Assembly: GCA_035281845.1 (NCBI GenBank)
Contig: DATEVL010000044.1
Span: 1 to 6,788, forward strand
Direction of reading: 5' to 3'
From: DATEVL01 sp035281845
GTDB lineage: Bacteria; Chloroflexota; Anaerolineae; Anaerolineales; E44-bin32
Length of the DNA stretch: 6,788 nucleotides
Shown: piece by piece, positions 5,862 to 6,788 of the stretch
Numbering within the stretch: position 1 is the first letter of the stretch
Layout of the letters: the number at the start of each line of letters is the position of its first letter
Translations under genes and position numbers: made by a program
The notes under the pieces: generated by a model
Databases searched by the model: none
What the model was told of the DNA's origin: nothing
The model's input: the letters and a program-made list of their open reading frames with translations, nothing else

Positions 5862-6788
5862 TTAGGCGCGCCTGGCCTTCTCGGCGTCCTGGAGCAACCC
5901 GGCGGCGCTCTGTCGATTGGCCTCACCGCTGCCGCCCAGCATCTGCGCCAACTCCGCCAGGCGCTCCTCGGCGGCCAGCGGGCCAACGGTGGTGAAAGTC
6001 CGCCCGCCGCGCTGGACTTTCTCGACGCGGAAGTGCTGATCGCCGAAGGCGGCCAATTGAGGCAGGTGGGTGATGCACAGCACCTGGTGGTTGCGCGCCA
6101 GGCGCCACAACTTCTCCCCCACGACGCCGCCGACGCGTCCGCCGATCCCTTGATCGATCTCGTCGAAGATCAGTGTCGGCGTCTGATCGGCGCGAGCCAG
6201 GACGCCCTTCAAGCCGAGCATCAAGCGCGACGTCTCGCCGCCGGAGGCGATCTTGGCCAGCGGCTTCAACCCTTCCCCCGGATTGGGCGCCACCTGGAAC
6301 TCGGCCTGGTCCAGCCCGGTGCGTGAAAAGGCCACGCGCCGGCCGTCGGCCGGAGCGCCGGTCGGTTCGTCGTCCCAATGCAGATCGACGGCGAAGCGCG
6401 CCCCCGCCATGTGCAGGTCCTTCAGTTCGGTCTCGATGCCCCGGCTCAATTTCCCGGAGGCCTCCCGGCGCGTCTGGGAGAGTTCTGAGCCAAGGCGCCC
6501 GAGGCGATCGAGGCCTTCGGCCTCTTCGGCCGCGAGCTCCGCGATCCGCTCGCCGGCACCGGCGATCGACTCGCGCTCCTGGCGGGAACGATCGAGGTAG
6601 GCCAGCACCCCTTCTTCGCTTTCGCCGTATTTGCGCTCCAGATCGTGCAGGGCGGCCAGCCGTTGCTCGACCTGCTCGAGCCGGCGCGGGCTGGACTCGA
6701 GCGAGTCGCGATAGCGGCGCAACCGGCGGGCGGCCTCGGCCACCTGCTCTTCCACGCCCTGCAGCTCGGCGGCCAGACTCGTCAGCGA
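5862..6788 (-). CDS. recN: DNA repair protein RecN, C-terminal part (5' end off the window)
   Basis: The frame is open to the right edge, giving the last 308 residues of a protein usually about 550-570 residues long. A GTG at 6755 is internal, since the frame continues upstream with coiled-coil sequence. RecN is an SMC-like cytoplasmic ATPase that acts at DNA double-strand breaks. The first visible part (about 6788-6430) is Glu/Arg/Leu-rich and forms one arm of the coiled coil. Then comes the C-terminal ATPase half: the RecN-typical FSRTGLDQAEFQVAPNPGEG, the ABC signature with SGGE at 6234-6245, Walker B LIFDEID at 6153-6173 followed by QGIGGR, and the switch His in ITHLPQ at 6057-6074. The end has the usual RLAELAQMLGG motif and a short tail. 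Walker A is in the missing N-terminal half. The gene is convergent with the lipoprotein block and functionally unrelated to it. No lexA box can be assessed because the promoter is off-window. Confidence 0.96.
   Translation of the reverse strand, partial: SLTSLAAELQGVEEQVAEAARRLRRYRDSLESSPRRLEQVEQRLAALHDLERKYGESEEGVLAYLDRSRQERESIAGAGERIAELAAEEAEGLDRLGRLGSELSQTRREASGKLSRGIETELKDLHMAGARFAVDLHWDDEPTGAPADGRRVAFSRTGLDQAEFQVAPNPGEGLKPLAKIASGGETSRLMLGLKGVLARADQTPTLIFDEIDQGIGGRVGGVVGEKLWRLARNHQVLCITHLPQLAAFGDQHFRVEKVQRGGRTFTTVGPLAAEERLAELAQMLGGSGEANRQSAAGLLQDAEKARRA

Noticed and set aside
5769..6326. A + strand open frame of 185 codons opposite recN
   Set aside because: It is antisense to unmistakable RecN motifs (SGGE, FDEID, ITHLPQ), and its Ala/Gln/Leu-rich product has no recognisable domain.
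6753..6755. GTG codon as the start of the recN fragment
   Set aside because: The frame stays open to the window edge, the upstream residues continue the coiled coil, and full RecN needs an N-terminal Walker A half.

Overview
The window is a GC-rich, gene-dense bacterial chromosome segment. It holds five co-directional genes on the + strand, covering about 5.8 kb. Four of these have complete lipoprotein starts and one is cut by the left edge. A convergent recN fragment lies on the - strand and is cut by the right edge. The style of the lipoproteins fits Chloroflexota (Anaerolineae-like): short signal peptides ending in an (L)A(A/G)C-type lipobox, then Ser/Thr/Pro/Ala-rich linkers, and concanavalin A-like or DUF3558-like domains. 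That placement is an inference from protein style only. No rRNA or other phylogenetic marker except partial recN is present.

Layout: (1) 1-447 is the C-terminal end of an unrecognised, probably extracellular protein. (2) 503-1147 is a lipoprotein with a concanavalin A-like beta-sandwich. (3) 1171-1731 is a small lipoprotein resembling DUF3558. (4) 1772-4000 is a 742-residue lipoprotein with an HExxH plus downstream Glu zincin-type motif and a C-terminal beta-rich, possibly lipocalin-like domain. (5) 4041-5762 is a lipoprotein clan GH-A (GH5-like) glycoside hydrolase carrying a C-terminal F5/8 type C (discoidin/CBM32-like) domain. (6) 5862-6788 on the - strand is the C-terminal 308 residues of the DNA repair ATPase RecN.

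The + strand genes are 23 to 55 nt apart, each with its own Shine-Dalgarno sequence, so an operon or co-regulated block is plausible. All complete products should be anchored on the outer face of the cell. Together they would provide a carbohydrate-acting enzyme, a putative peptidase and two probable binding or accessory proteins at the surface. Cooperation on one substrate, such as a glycoprotein or extracellular polysaccharide matrix, is conceivable but not shown by the sequence. GC-rich dyads lie at or just after the stop codons of genes 1, 2 and 4, and two 10-bp palindromes sit in the convergent gap before recN. None has a T-tract.

No tRNA, rRNA, CRISPR array, insertion sequence or phage gene was seen. 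No stretch longer than about 100 bases lacks a gene. The most unusual item is the putative metallopeptidase lipoprotein. I see no convincing wholly new system.
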